DNA of 64,000 nucleotides from Haloarcula halobia (GCF_029338255.1 NZ_CP119787.1:2232001-2296000), one strand, 5' to 3'; positions 1 through 8,248 are shown, counted from the stretch's first letter. Notes: generated by a model from the letters alone, not told the origin. Made by a program: numbers and translations.

Positions 1-542
1 GGCGGGTCGTCCGGGTGGAGCGCGAGTTTCACGCCGGCCTCCTCGGCGACGGGCGTGACCTCCTGCAGGAAGTACTCCAGGGCCTCCCAGAGGTCCTCGT
101 GGGTCGCACTGGCCGCGTCCGACGGCGGCCCGCCCTGGACCTTCGCGTTGTCGAACTCGGTCGTGTACGAGCCGCCGCGCGATTCGACGTGGGCGGCGGT
201 CCGGGCCCACCGCACGCCGGCCATCCAGTCGTAGGCGACGACGGGGATGCCCACCTCGCCGCAGGCCCGGAGGAACCGCTTGAACGTCTCGATGTCCTCG
301 TCACGTCCGTCCCGGCCGAGTCTGACCCGGTCGGAGATGGGGACCGAGCCCTCCAGGACCGAGAACTCGAGACCCGCGTCGGTGAGCCAGTTGTCGAGAC
401 CCAGGAGGTCGTCGTACGACCAGTGTATCCGGCCGTCGCCGATCTCGAGTGGGTGGATGACGGTCTTGCGAACCCCCATCTGTTTCGCGAGCTGCCATCG
501 TTCGTCCGGTTCTGGCGGCAATACGAGTGCTGGATCGACCAT
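1..542 (-). CDS. UxuA-family (mannonate dehydratase-like) protein, C-terminus cut by window edge
   Basis: Probable cytoplasmic sugar-acid dehydratase of the UxuA family, which dehydrates hexonates such as D-mannonate to 2-keto-3-deoxy acids. About 180 residues are readable from the ATG at 542 (MVDPALVLPPEPDERW); the rest lies outside the window. The xylose-isomerase-like barrel shows WEALEYFLQEVTPVAEEAG followed at the very edge by LALHPDDPP, matching the UxuA HPxDPP segment. The same segment order occurs in the paralogue at 8249-9301 (KVCLHPNDPP). It is divergent from the rhamnose mutarotase at 623, which suggests a shared carbohydrate role. Exact substrate is inferred only; a related sugar-phosphate isomerase/epimerase activity is possible. 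Confidence 0.8.
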   Translation of the reverse strand, partial: MVDPALVLPPEPDERWQLAKQMGVRKTVIHPLEIGDGRIHWSYDDLLGLDNWLTDAGLEFSVLEGSVPISDRVRLGRDGRDEDIETFKRFLRACGEVGIPVVAYDWMAGVRWARTAAHVESRGGSYTTEFDNAKVQGGPPSDAASATHEDLWEALEYFLQEVTPVAEEAGVKLALHPDDP

Positions 543-561
543 ACCGGGGCTGGGAGTGGGG

Positions 562-571
562 GTATTGTAAG
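562..571 (-). promoter_or_regulatory. TATA box for the partial UxuA gene
   Basis: Read on the minus strand this is CTTACAATAC, centred about 25 bases before the start codon at 542. That is the normal archaeal TATA spacing for a leaderless transcript. Confidence 0.45.
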
Positions 572-622
572 TCTCACGGTGGGCCCGAAGACTCTTCGGC
601 GGGGAAGCCCTCGCCCCCAAAT

Positions 623-958
623 ATGACCGAACGAGCAGTCTACATCCAGCGGCTCGACCCCGACCGGCGAGACGAGTACGTCACGGCCCACGAGGACGTA
701 CCCGAGGGAGTGACAGACGCGATGGAGCGGGGTGGCGTCGAGGCGTTCGAACTCTACCTCAGAGACGACATCGCGGTCTGTATCCTCGAGTGTGCGGACG
801 TAGAGGAGTACCTCGAGGCCGTCGACGGGGACGAGGCGGTCGCCGAGTGGGAGCGCCACACCGGTCAGTTCAAGCGGGAGGGCGTCGACCCCGACGCCGA
901 CCCCGAGTCCGGCATCCCGTTCATGGACCGTATCTGGCGGTTCGAACCGGAGGACTGA
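623..958 (+). CDS. rhaM: L-rhamnose mutarotase
   Basis: Interconverts the alpha and beta anomers of L-rhamnose (or a similar 6-deoxyhexose) so that the cytoplasmic catabolic enzyme receives the right anomer. The 111 residues match the RhaM/YiiL family in length and pattern. YIQRLDPDRRDEYVTAHEDV carries the family Tyr (Y19) and His (H23), and EAVAEWERHT corresponds to the aromatic/acidic segment of the sugar pocket. I chose the ATG at 623 because homology starts at MTERAVYIQRL; a longer in-frame reading from 527 would add unrelated residues. It is divergent from the UxuA-like gene. No rhamnose isomerase, kinase or aldolase is visible, which favours an oxidative rhamnose route (inference). Confidence 0.88.
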   Translation: MTERAVYIQRLDPDRRDEYVTAHEDVPEGVTDAMERGGVEAFELYLRDDIAVCILECADVEEYLEAVDGDEAVAEWERHTGQFKREGVDPDADPESGIPFMDRIWRFEPED

Positions 959-1063
959 AAGCGGCCACCGACGGCGGACCCGACCCACAATACTGAGAGA
1001 GGTCGCCCGACTCGGCACCACTTTCGGCCCGACGGCGTCCTCACCATCTGGTAACGACCGGAG

Positions 1064-1073
1064 GTATTTTTTC
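1064..1073 (+). promoter_or_regulatory. TATA box for the UspA gene
   Basis: GTATTTTTTC lies 25-34 bases before the ATG at 1098, in an otherwise GC-rich gap between two genes. Confidence 0.45.
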
Positions 1074-1097
1074 GGACCCCCGAGAACCACCACCCGT

Positions 1098-1553
1098 ATG
1101 GATACTTCGTTCGATACTCTCGTACTGGCCATCGGCCCACGTGACGACGACAGACTCGAAACGCTCGCACAGACGGTCCTCCAGGTCGCGAAACCGACCG
1201 GCGCGACGGTCATCCTCTCACACGTGTTCACCGGCGACGAGTTCAAGGAGTTCGCCCGGGAACTGGACTACCCCCGCGCCACGGAGGAAGACATCGACGA
1301 CATCGTCGACCGGCACAAGTCGGTCCGCTACATGGAGGACGTGTTCGACGAACACGACGTCGACTACGAGGTCGAGGGGTTCGTCGGCGACGCGGCCGAG
1401 AAGCTGGTCGACCTCGCCGATAAGCGCGGGGCGGACCGCGTCGTCATCTCCGGCCGGACGCGAACGCCGGTCGGGAAAGCCGTCTTCGGGAGCACGTCAC
1501 AGACGGTCCTGCTCGACGCGCCCTGTCCCGTCACCTACGTCAAGCCCAACTGA
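1098..1553 (+). CDS. Universal stress protein (UspA family)
   Basis: A 151-residue single-domain UspA protein with the alpha/beta Rossmann-like fold, probably a cytoplasmic nucleotide-binding stress protein. It begins with the hydrophobic strand DTLVLAIGPRDDDR. It ends with the family ATP-loop pattern: VVISGRTRTPVGKAVFGS corresponds to GxxGxxxxxxxGS(T), followed by the usual terminal strand CPVTYVKPN. Length is normal. It stands alone with its own TATA box, between the sugar genes and the convergent aldo/keto reductase (7 bases after its stop). The specific stress is unknown. Confidence 0.93.
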   Translation: MDTSFDTLVLAIGPRDDDRLETLAQTVLQVAKPTGATVILSHVFTGDEFKEFARELDYPRATEEDIDDIVDRHKSVRYMEDVFDEHDVDYEVEGFVGDAAEKLVDLADKRGADRVVISGRTRTPVGKAVFGSTSQTVLLDAPCPVTYVKPN

Positions 1554-1560
1554 GGCGCGC

Positions 1561-2583
1561 TCAGCCCCAGAGGTCGCCCTCGGGGTCGTAGCGGGCGTCC
1601 ATGATGCGGTCCCACTGCGCGTCCGAGAGATCGACGTCGGCGGCGGCCACGTTCTCCTCGAGCTGCTCGGGCGTCCGGGCGCCGACGATGGGGACACAGG
1701 TGAACTCGTCCCAGTCCATCACCCAGCGCAACGCCACCTGAGCGGGCGTCGCGTCCACCTCGTCGGCGACGGTGCGGACCGCCTCGAGGACCTTCCAGCC
1801 CCGCTCGGAGGCGTACCAGTCGCCGAAGAAGTCGTCGAAGCTCCCGCGTGCGCCGTCGGGGGCCTCGACGGCCTCGGGGCCGTCGGGGTCGGCCCGCTCG
1901 TACTTCCCGGTGAGGAAACCGCCGGCCAGCGGCGAGTAGTTACAGACCGCGAGGTCCTGGTCCGCACAGACCTCGAGGTACTCTTTCACGTCCTCGTAGT
2001 AGCCGGCGTGGTGGAGCGGCTGGGTGACCTCGAAGCGCTCGAGGCCCTCGACGTCGCTCGTCCACAGCGCCTTGGTCAGTTGCCAGGCGGCCATCGTCGA
2101 CGCGCCCAGGTAGTGGACCTTCCCCTCGTGGACCAGGTCGTCGAGGGTCCGCAGCGTCTCCTCGATAGGGGTCTCGTCGTCCCAGCGGTGGATGTAGTAG
2201 ACGTCGAGGTAGTTCGTCCCCAGTCGGTCCAGGGTCCCCTCTACCTGGGCGCGGATGTGCTTGCGGCCCAGCCCCCGGTCGTTCGGGCCCGGTTCCCCGT
2301 CGCCGTTGTACGGGAAGTACACCTTCGACGTGATAACGAAGTCCTCCCGGTCGTGGTCTTCGAGCCAGTCGCCGACGTACTCCTCGCTCAGGCCGTGGGG
2401 CGTCCCGTAGACGTTCGCGGAGTCGATGAAGTTGATGCCGTGTTCCCACGCCGCATCGAGCAGTTCGTGTGCCGCCTCGCGGTCCGTCTCGACGACGCCG
2501 TTTGTCTCTTTGCCGAAGCGCCACGTCCCGAAACAGAGTTCGGAGACGCGGGTGCCCGTGTTGCCCAGCTGTCTGTAATCCAT
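1561..2583 (-). CDS. Aldo/keto reductase
   Basis: NADPH-dependent oxidoreductase of aldehydes, ketones or aldoses, 340 residues, (beta/alpha)8 barrel. The catalytic tetrad is visible: D54 and Y59 in NFIDSANVYG, K87 in VITSKVYF and H132 in VYYIHRWDD. The C-terminal cofactor region reads FTCVPIVGARTPEQLEENV, the usual NADP-binding segment. The start is taken at MDYRQLGNTG (2583), where AKR homology begins; an upstream in-frame start would add 11 poorly conserved residues. It lies downstream of the MaoC-like gene with the same orientation, with 54 bases between them. In this context it probably reduces or oxidises a sugar or sugar-derived aldehyde (inference). Confidence 0.93.
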   Translation of the reverse strand: MDYRQLGNTGTRVSELCFGTWRFGKETNGVVETDREAAHELLDAAWEHGINFIDSANVYGTPHGLSEEYVGDWLEDHDREDFVITSKVYFPYNGDGEPGPNDRGLGRKHIRAQVEGTLDRLGTNYLDVYYIHRWDDETPIEETLRTLDDLVHEGKVHYLGASTMAAWQLTKALWTSDVEGLERFEVTQPLHHAGYYEDVKEYLEVCADQDLAVCNYSPLAGGFLTGKYERADPDGPEAVEAPDGARGSFDDFFGDWYASERGWKVLEAVRTVADEVDATPAQVALRWVMDWDEFTCVPIVGARTPEQLEENVAAADVDLSDAQWDRIMDARYDPEGDLWG

Positions 2584-2637
2584 CTCGTCGAGGTGTCCGT
2601 CTGGTTCGGTAAACAACCTTTCGCCACACCGCGGGGA

Positions 2638-3096
2638 TCACTCGGCGGTCTCGCGCTCGACGAGCGTGATGTGCTCGCAGGCCAGCAGCGTCGTCCCCTC
2701 CTGGTCCTCGACGACGTACTCGTAGACCACCCGCCCCAGGTCGTCGTTGTAAGCTTCGGTCTCGACGACCTCCCGGTGGACAGTCAGCGTCGTCCCGATG
2801 CCGACGGGGTTGACGAAGCGCAGCGAGTCGTAGCCATAGGAGAACGAGCGGGGGTTCATGTCGGCGACGAGCGCCTCCGCCACCGAGAACACGAGGTTGC
2901 CGTGGGCGATTCGCTCCCCGAAGTCCGACGCCTCGCCGCGTTCTGCGCTCATATGGAGCGGGTGGAAGTCCCCCGAGAGGCCCGCGAAGTTCACGATGTC
3001 GGCTTCCGTGATGGTCCGGGCTGCCTCGACGGTGAAGGTCTCGCCCTCCTCGATGGCCTCGAAGTACCGGTCGGTATCCTTGGCGGGTGCGTCCAT
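2638..3096 (-). CDS. MaoC-like (R)-hydratase
   Basis: A hot-dog-fold hydratase of 152 residues. The family hydrates enoyl-CoA esters or related unsaturated acids. The hydratase-2 signature is clear: ITEADIVNFAGLSGDFHPLH places the catalytic Asp and His in the AxxxGDxxPLH motif, and RIAHGNLVFSVAEAL follows. Start at MDAPAKDTDRYF (3096), supported by a TATA box 22-31 bases upstream; a longer reading from 3174 adds a non-conserved tail. Being beside sugar enzymes and a few kb from a CoA-transferase and an acyl-CoA ligase, it may act on a CoA-activated sugar-derived acid (inference). Haloarchaeal MaoC proteins also serve in polyhydroxyalkanoate or mesaconyl-CoA metabolism. Confidence 0.9.
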   Translation of the reverse strand: MDAPAKDTDRYFEAIEEGETFTVEAARTITEADIVNFAGLSGDFHPLHMSAERGEASDFGERIAHGNLVFSVAEALVADMNPRSFSYGYDSLRFVNPVGIGTTLTVHREVVETEAYNDDLGRVVYEYVVEDQEGTTLLACEHITLVERETAE

Positions 3097-3117
3097 GTCT
3101 CCAGTGACGCCGGAGAC

Positions 3118-3127
3118 GATAATAAAT
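3118..3127 (-). promoter_or_regulatory. TATA box for the MaoC-like gene
   Basis: Minus-strand ATTTATTATC, 22-31 bases before the start at 3096. Confidence 0.5.
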
Positions 3128-3193
3128 CCAGGCGGCGACGCTGCCTGCGGTGAGGGGCCGTGAGAGACCTCCAACGGTTACCCGACCCAAAGG

Positions 3194-3201
3194 GATTATG
3201 C
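3194..3201 (+). promoter_or_regulatory. TATA box for the luciferase-like oxidoreductase gene
   Basis: GATTATGC lies 23-30 bases before the ATG at 3224. Confidence 0.4.
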
Positions 3202-3223
3202 ACTCCAGTCCGATTGGGCGCAT

Positions 3224-4225
3224 ATGCAGTTCGATTGGATGGTCCAGTGTTACGCCGGCGCGGGCGTCCACCGGGACACGCCGATGCTCGAGACCGTGGA
3301 GCGCGAGACAGTACTGAACGGCGTCGACGCCGCCGTCGACACCGGCCTGGAGGGTCTGTGGGCCCCCGACCACTTCATGCTCGGCCCGAAGGCCGAGGAG
3401 TACGAGGTGTGGACGCTGCTCAGTGCGCTGGCCGAACGCACCGACGACGTGGACATCGGCCCCCTCGTCGGGTCGGTGACGTACCGCAACCCGGCGCTGC
3501 TGGCGAAGATGGCGACCACCGTGGACATCCTCTCGGAGGGGCGACTCAAACTCGGCCTGGGTGCCGGCTGGCACGAGGAGGAACACCACGCGTACGGCTT
3601 CGACTTCCCCGACATCGGAACCCGCATCGAGATGCTGGAGGAGACGATACACGTCGTGAAGGCGATGTTCACCGAGGAGCACCCGACCTACGAGGGCGAG
3701 CACTACCAGATCGACGACGCGCTCAACAATCCGAAACCGCCGAGCGAGCCCCATCCCCCCATCGTCATCGGCGGCGCCGGTCCCCGGATGCTCCGTCTCA
3801 TCGCCCGCCACGCAGACGAGTGGAACGTCGAGATCAGCGCCCGGGCCCGGGGGAAGCCCATCGACTTCAAGGTGCGCAAGTTCGACGAGTACTTGGAGAA
3901 CGAGGGGCGGGACCCCGACGACGTCCGCCGGTCCTGGCTCGCCCACGTCCTCGTCCGCGAGGACGAGGCGGCCGTCGAGGAGGCGGTCGACGACATCTTC
4001 CCGCTGCCGTGGGGCGAGGAGGCCGACATGAACGAGGAGCTCAGCGACGCCGACGACGCCCGCGAGAAGGGCAGCATGCTCATCGGGACGCCCTCGCAGG
4101 TCGCCTCCCAGATAGAACGCATCCAGGACCTGGGATTCGACCGCCTCCAGCTGATGTTCCTGGACTTCCCCAGCGAGCGGAGCATGGAACTGTTCGGCGA
4201 CGAAGTGGCCCCCGAGTTCCAGTAA
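3224..4225 (+). CDS. Luciferase-like (LLM) F420/flavin-dependent oxidoreductase
   Basis: A 333-residue TIM-barrel oxidoreductase of the bacterial-luciferase-like superfamily. In archaea most members use coenzyme F420. Visible hallmarks are GLWAPDHFMLGP near the N-terminus, GPLVGSVTYRNPALLAKM, the phosphate-binding KLGLGAGWHEEEHHAYG, and HPPIVIGGAGPRMLRLIARH, which is the conserved GG.G...L.....AD stretch. The start ATG has a properly spaced TATA box. The gene is followed 43 bases later by the aldose-epimerase-like gene on the same strand. Its substrate is unknown. The location suggests a sugar or sugar-alcohol dehydrogenase similar in fold to F420-dependent glucose-6-phosphate dehydrogenase (inference). 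Confidence 0.9.
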   Translation: MQFDWMVQCYAGAGVHRDTPMLETVERETVLNGVDAAVDTGLEGLWAPDHFMLGPKAEEYEVWTLLSALAERTDDVDIGPLVGSVTYRNPALLAKMATTVDILSEGRLKLGLGAGWHEEEHHAYGFDFPDIGTRIEMLEETIHVVKAMFTEEHPTYEGEHYQIDDALNNPKPPSEPHPPIVIGGAGPRMLRLIARHADEWNVEISARARGKPIDFKVRKFDEYLENEGRDPDDVRRSWLAHVLVREDEAAVEEAVDDIFPLPWGEEADMNEELSDADDAREKGSMLIGTPSQVASQIERIQDLGFDRLQLMFLDFPSERSMELFGDEVAPEFQ

Positions 4226-4238
4226 CCCGCCGACCGAG

Positions 4239-4248
4239 CTATTTATCG
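4239..4248 (+). promoter_or_regulatory. TATA box for the aldose-epimerase-like gene
   Basis: CTATTTATCG, 21-30 bases before the ATG at 4269. This gene therefore probably has its own promoter even though it follows another gene closely. Confidence 0.5.
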
Positions 4249-4268
4249 CCCGGCGTCGAAGGCCGCCC

Positions 4269-5279
4269 ATGGGCTGTACGGTCACCGACGAGTACCAGCG
4301 TCGTGGCATCGACACCGTCTTCCTGGAGAACGACCATCTCCGCGTCGAGGTGCTCGCCGGCAAGGGGAGCGACGTCACGGAGATTCGGGACAAGCGCACG
4401 GACACGAACGTCCTGTTCGAGTCGCCACACGAGTGGCGGCCGCCGGATGCCGGCCCGACCGCCGCGCCGGACGCTGAATTCGCCTTCCTCGATCACTACC
4501 CTGGCGGGTGGCAGACCGTCCTCCCGGCGGCGGGCGGGCCGACGTCGGTCGCCGGGGCGACCCTCACGCTCCACGGCGAGTCGAGCCTCGTCCCGTGGGA
4601 CGCCCGAATCACCGCCGACGCCGACGAACGGGTGGCCGTCGAGTTCTCGACGTCGCTGACGCGCTACCCGTTCACCGTCGAGCGCGAGATGACGCTGGCG
4701 GCCGGCGAGGCCGCGCTGACGGTCACGGAGACGGTCCGGAACGAGGGGGAAGTATCTGTCCCCTACTCGTGGCTCCAGCACGTCGCGCTCGGCGAACCGC
4801 TCGTCGGCCCGGACGCACGCCTGACGGTCCCCTGCGAGACGGTGCTCGTCGATCCCGACCAGACCAGCGACAACGCGCGGCTTCCGCCCGGCGAGACCTA
4901 CGCGTGGCCGGTCTGTGAGACGCCCGAGGGCCCCGTCGACCTGCGGGTGTTCCCGCCCCGCTCGGAGCGGGTCCACGACCTGGTGGCACTGACCGACCTC
5001 GCAGAGGGACGCTACACCGTCTCGAACCCGACGCTCGACCTCGGGGTGACCGTCCGCTTCCCCGAATCACTCTACGAGTACCTCTGGTACTGGCAACCCT
5101 TCGGCGGGTTCGACGAGGCGCCCTTCTTCGGGCGCACCTACAACGTCGGCCTCGAACCGTGTACGTCGATACCCAACGCCGGCCTCGAGGAGGCCATAGA
5201 GAACGGCACCGCGGAGTCACTCGACCCCGGCGAGACCCGGACGTCGACGGTGACCCTCGAGACCCACCCCGTCGAGTAG
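4269..5279 (+). CDS. Aldose 1-epimerase-like (DUF4432-type) galactose-mutarotase-fold protein
   Basis: A 336-residue beta-sandwich protein resembling the galactose mutarotase superfamily. These enzymes equilibrate sugar anomers or bind oligosaccharides. Evidence includes the N-terminal FLENDHLRVEVLAGKGSDVT, a typical opening strand pair with the Gly-Lys-Gly-Ser-Asp turn, the central FTVEREMTL..ALTVTETVRNEG strands found in the superfamily, and a C-terminal YLWYWQPFGG aromatic patch. There is no signal peptide, so it should be cytoplasmic. It is convergent with the AGE-family epimerase, only 2 bases apart. With RhaM and the AGE protein it makes a third sugar-isomerising enzyme in the island. 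Catalysis is inferred, not proven. Confidence 0.7.
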   Translation: MGCTVTDEYQRRGIDTVFLENDHLRVEVLAGKGSDVTEIRDKRTDTNVLFESPHEWRPPDAGPTAAPDAEFAFLDHYPGGWQTVLPAAGGPTSVAGATLTLHGESSLVPWDARITADADERVAVEFSTSLTRYPFTVEREMTLAAGEAALTVTETVRNEGEVSVPYSWLQHVALGEPLVGPDARLTVPCETVLVDPDQTSDNARLPPGETYAWPVCETPEGPVDLRVFPPRSERVHDLVALTDLAEGRYTVSNPTLDLGVTVRFPESLYEYLWYWQPFGGFDEAPFFGRTYNVGLEPCTSIPNAGLEEAIENGTAESLDPGETRTSTVTLETHPVE

Positions 5280-5281
5280 GC

Positions 5282-6466
5282 TCACTCGCCGAAGGCACCC
5301 ATCGCGACCCAGGCGTTGTTCAGCGGGTGGTACCCCGGTTCGACGGCGACGCCGCGGTTCGGGTCGTCGCGTTCGTGGGCGCGGGTCAGCCGCCCGTACC
5401 AGTTCCCGTGGCGCGGGTTGACGAAGTGAGCCATTGAGTGTTCCCAGATCCGGTCGTACCACTCGAGGTAGGCGTCGTCGTGCTGGGCGAGCAGGGCGGC
5501 GGCGCCGATGGCCTCGGTGAGTTCCCAGCTGTACTTGTCGTCGACGACCGGGTCGCCGTCGCCATCGACGGTGTAGTAGAACCCGCCGTGCTCGTCGTCC
5601 CAGCCCGTCTCGACCGCGACGTCGAACAGTTCCGTGGCTCGTCGGACCTGCCAGTTCGCCGGGTCGTGTTCGTGGAGGACGAGCAAGAGCTTCGCCCACT
5701 CGGCGTGATGGCCCGGCTGGTAGCCCCAGGGACGGAACTGGTGGGCCGGGTCGTCGCGGTTGTACGCCATGTCGGGGTCCCAGTCCTCGGTGAAGTGCTC
5801 CCAGAGCCGGCCGGTGTCGTCCTCGGCGAGGTCCCTGGTCACCGTCGACGCGATGGTGCGCGCCCGGTCGAGGTAGCGGTCCTCACCGGTGGCCTCGTAG
5901 GCCGCCAGCAGGGCCTCGCAGGTGTGCATGTTCGCGTTCAGGCCACGGTAAGGCGACAGGTCGCTCCAGTCGCCGCTGGCCTCGTCGGCACAGAGGCCGT
6001 GGCCGGGCTCCCAGAACCGCTCGTCGACGACGTCGTAGGCGCGTTCCAGCGTCTCCTGGCCGCCCTCGATGCCGGCCTGGTGGGCGCGCGCGCCGGCCAG
6101 CATCACGAAGCCGTGGCCGTAGCAGTGTCGCGTCGAGTCGACCGTCTCGCGGCCCTCGAGGAGCCAGTCGTACCCCTCGTGGGTCTCGTCCCAGTGCCCG
6201 GACTCGAGGAAGGTGAGCCCGTGTTCCGCCGCGGCACGACACCAGACCGGGCCGTCGAGCATGGCACCGACGCTGAAGTTGTGGACGGCTCGCGCCGTCG
6301 CGACGAGGTGTTTCGTCCGCCCGTCGTAGCGGTGGCCGTCACGTTCGTCCAGCTGTGCGGTGTAGCCGCCGTAGTGGATGTCGACACACGAGGGGTAGTA
6401 GAAGGACAGGACGTCACGGATCTGCTGGCGGAGCCAGTCGGGGTCCCGATAGCGTGAACCGGACAT
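5282..6466 (-). CDS. AGE-family epimerase/isomerase (N-acylglucosamine 2-epimerase-like)
   Basis: A 394-residue (alpha/alpha)6-barrel sugar isomerase of the AGE superfamily, which includes N-acylglucosamine 2-epimerase, cellobiose 2-epimerase, mannose isomerase and sulfoquinovose isomerase. Landmarks in order are TRHCYGHGFVMLAGARA, NANMHTCEALLAAYEATGE, WGYQPGHHAEWAKLLLVLHE and KYSWELTEAIGAAALL. The His residues in these segments correspond to the catalytic and substrate-binding His of the family. Length is normal. It starts with its own TATA box, divergent from the RraA-family gene. Which sugar it converts cannot be read from sequence; mannose/fructose-type isomerisation would fit the neighbouring UxuA-like enzymes (inference). 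Confidence 0.88.
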   Translation of the reverse strand: MSGSRYRDPDWLRQQIRDVLSFYYPSCVDIHYGGYTAQLDERDGHRYDGRTKHLVATARAVHNFSVGAMLDGPVWCRAAAEHGLTFLESGHWDETHEGYDWLLEGRETVDSTRHCYGHGFVMLAGARAHQAGIEGGQETLERAYDVVDERFWEPGHGLCADEASGDWSDLSPYRGLNANMHTCEALLAAYEATGEDRYLDRARTIASTVTRDLAEDDTGRLWEHFTEDWDPDMAYNRDDPAHQFRPWGYQPGHHAEWAKLLLVLHEHDPANWQVRRATELFDVAVETGWDDEHGGFYYTVDGDGDPVVDDKYSWELTEAIGAAALLAQHDDAYLEWYDRIWEHSMAHFVNPRHGNWYGRLTRAHERDDPNRGVAVEPGYHPLNNAWVAMGAFGE

Positions 6467-6487
6467 GGACGTCGGTACCAGCGGACG

Positions 6488-6497
6488 GCATAAAACT
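6488..6497 (-). promoter_or_regulatory. TATA box for the AGE-family gene
   Basis: Minus-strand AGTTTTATGC, 22-31 bases before the start at 6466. Confidence 0.5.
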
Positions 6498-6560
6498 CTA
6501 CGTGGCTGTCATCGACGCGCTTCGGGCGGACGGTCACCCCGGGACAGATACGGTGGCGTA

Positions 6561-6570
6561 CTGTTAAGCC
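6561..6570 (+). promoter_or_regulatory. TATA-like box for the RraA-family gene
   Basis: CTGTTAAGCC, 22-31 bases before the ATG at 6592. Together with the box at 6488-6497 it makes the 125-base gap a divergent promoter region. Confidence 0.4.
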
Positions 6571-6591
6571 GTTGCCGGCCGACCCGGGAGT

Positions 6592-7257
6592 ATGGACGAC
6601 CCGTCACTCGCGGAACTGACCAGCAGGTACGAGCGGCTCTATCCCGGGGCCGTCGTCGACGTGCTCGACGACCGGGGGTTCGAGGACCAGACGATGCGGG
6701 CCGGCATCGCGCCGCTCCGCGACGGGATGCGGACGGCGGGCATCGCGTACCCGGTGGTCGGCCGGCCGAACCGGAGCGTCGACCCCGAGGCGAACATGCG
6801 CCAGATACTCCGGATGCTCGGTGAGGCGCCCGAGCACGGAGTACTCGCCTACCAGACCAACGACGACGGCGACGCGGCTCAGCTGGGCGAACTCTCCGTC
6901 GTCGCGCTGAAAGCCGCCGGCGTCAACGGAGCCGTGGTCGACGGCGGGGTACGCGACGTCTCGTACATCCTCGAGGAGGACTTCCCGGTGTTCTCGGAGT
7001 ACCGGACGCCGGCCGACGCGGTGCCCCGGTGGGAGATACTGGAGTGGGGCGACAGCGCTGTCGTCGGCGGGGTCGACGTCTCCGCGGGCGACGTGATCCT
7101 CGGCGACGTCGACGGCGTCGTGGTCGTCCCCGGGGAGGCGCGACAGTCGGTCCTCGAGGAGGCCGAGGAGCTCGCTGCGACGGAGAACGATGTCCGGGAC
7201 GCCGTCCGCAGCGGGATGGCGCCGCTCGACGCCTACGACGAGTACGGCGTCTTCTAG
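6592..7257 (+). CDS. RraA-family aldolase-like protein
   Basis: A 221-residue member of the RraA/HMG-aldolase family. Family enzymes perform metal-dependent retro-aldol cleavage of 4-hydroxy-2-oxo acids or decarboxylation of oxaloacetate; some are RNase E inhibitors, which is irrelevant here. The core motif is intact: GELSVVALKAAGVNGAVVDG followed by GVRD gives the G-E and D-G-x-x-R-D residues that bind substrate and metal, and GDVDGVVVVP closes the barrel. In a cluster of sugar-acid dehydratases it is a plausible final aldolase yielding pyruvate plus an aldehyde or acid (inference). Its stop overlaps the convergent SDR gene stop by 4 bases. Confidence 0.88.
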   Translation: MDDPSLAELTSRYERLYPGAVVDVLDDRGFEDQTMRAGIAPLRDGMRTAGIAYPVVGRPNRSVDPEANMRQILRMLGEAPEHGVLAYQTNDDGDAAQLGELSVVALKAAGVNGAVVDGGVRDVSYILEEDFPVFSEYRTPADAVPRWEILEWGDSAVVGGVDVSAGDVILGDVDGVVVVPGEARQSVLEEAEELAATENDVRDAVRSGMAPLDAYDEYGVF

Positions 7258-8042
7258 AGGCCGCTGTGGGCCAGCCAGCCGCCGTCGACGGGCACGTTCG
7301 CGCCGGTCATGAACGACGCCTCCTCGCTGGCGAGGAAGACAGCGACGTCCCCGATGTCCTCCGGCGTGCCAAAGCGGGGCAGGAGGGTGTGCTCGGCTGA
7401 CTGCGCGATATCCTCCTCGGAGAGGTAGTCCTGCAACGGTGTCTCGACGTACCCCGGGTTGATGCAGTTGACGCGCACGTCGTCGTCACCGAGTTCGACG
7501 GCCAGGTCCCGCGTCATGTTCACGACGCCGCCCTTCGCGGCGGCGTAGGCGGGGCCGCCACCGCCCTCGAAGCCCCGCACCGACCCGATGTTGATGATCT
7601 GGCCGCTCCGCTCGACGATGTGGGGGACGGCATACTTCACGGCGTAGAAGACGCCGCTGAGGTCGACATCGAGCGAGCGCGCCCAGTCCTCGACGTCGGT
7701 CGTCTGTGAGTCGCCGACGACCTGGATGCCCGCGTTGTTGACGAGCACGTCGATACCGCCGTAGGTGTCGACGGCCGTCTCGACCATCGCCTCGACGCTC
7801 CCGGGGTCGCCGACGTCCGTCTCGACGAACGTGCCGTCGCCACTGGTCTCCTCGGTGACGACCTGGGCTGTGGGCACCGTCTCGTCGCTGTCGTAGCGGT
7901 CGCCCTGTTTCGGGTCGCGGCGGACGTCCGCGACGACGACGTTGGCGCCCTCCGTCCCGAACCGCCGTGCGATGCCTCGACCGATGCCGCTGGCCGCGCC
8001 GGTGACGATGACCGTCCGGTCGGCATGTCGCTGGGCTTCCAT
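7254..8042 (-). CDS. SDR-family NAD(P)-dependent dehydrogenase
   Basis: A 262-residue classical short-chain dehydrogenase. It shows the Rossmann motif TGAASGIG (residues 14-21), NNAG (102-105), catalytic S154 in NIGSVRG, and Y166/K170 in AYAAAKGG, all in normal positions. The C-terminal VPVDGGWLAHSG is usual for the glucose/gluconate/KduD-like group. In this island it could be a sugar 1-dehydrogenase or a KduD-type 2-keto-3-deoxygluconate dehydrogenase; the latter would process the product of a GH88 hydrolase (inference). An insertion around residues 42-70, with DSDETVPTAQ, is longer than in minimal SDRs, as seen in actinobacterial mycofactocin-type SDRs. It has its own TATA box. Confidence 0.92.
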   Translation of the reverse strand: MEAQRHADRTVIVTGAASGIGRGIARRFGTEGANVVVADVRRDPKQGDRYDSDETVPTAQVVTEETSGDGTFVETDVGDPGSVEAMVETAVDTYGGIDVLVNNAGIQVVGDSQTTDVEDWARSLDVDLSGVFYAVKYAVPHIVERSGQIINIGSVRGFEGGGGPAYAAAKGGVVNMTRDLAVELGDDDVRVNCINPGYVETPLQDYLSEEDIAQSAEHTLLPRFGTPEDIGDVAVFLASEEASFMTGANVPVDGGWLAHSGL

Positions 8043-8064
8043 ACAGGTAACTCGACCGGGACCG

Positions 8065-8073
8065 GCTTATAGG
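8065..8073 (-). promoter_or_regulatory. TATA box for the SDR gene
   Basis: Minus-strand CCTATAAGC, 23-31 bases before the start at 8042. The rest of the 206-base gap up to 8249 holds a small GC hairpin (ccgg...ccgg near 8171-8185) and no convincing gene. Confidence 0.5.
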
Positions 8074-8248
8074 TTCGTCGCCGGGCGTCAGGGGTAGTAG
8101 ATGCGCGTCATCCTGCGGCGCCGGACAGTCACGCTCGCCAGCACGTCGACGGGACGGTACTGAAAGGGGCCGGGGGGTTTCCGGCTGGTTGCTCCGCACC
8201 GCCTCGATGAAACAGTACCCCGGCGTCTGCCGACAGTCCGTGGCGGAA

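Noticed and set aside
1141-3153. Very long open frame on the plus strand (about 670 codons) and many similar long frames elsewhere
   Set aside because: It runs antisense and out of frame over UspA, AKR and MaoC genes with clear motifs. High GC leaves stop codons rare, so such shadow frames are expected.
8101-8163. 20-codon plus-strand ORF (MRVILRRRTVTLASTSTG)
   Set aside because: Arg-rich composition unlike local proteins, no promoter or Shine-Dalgarno, and likely chance.
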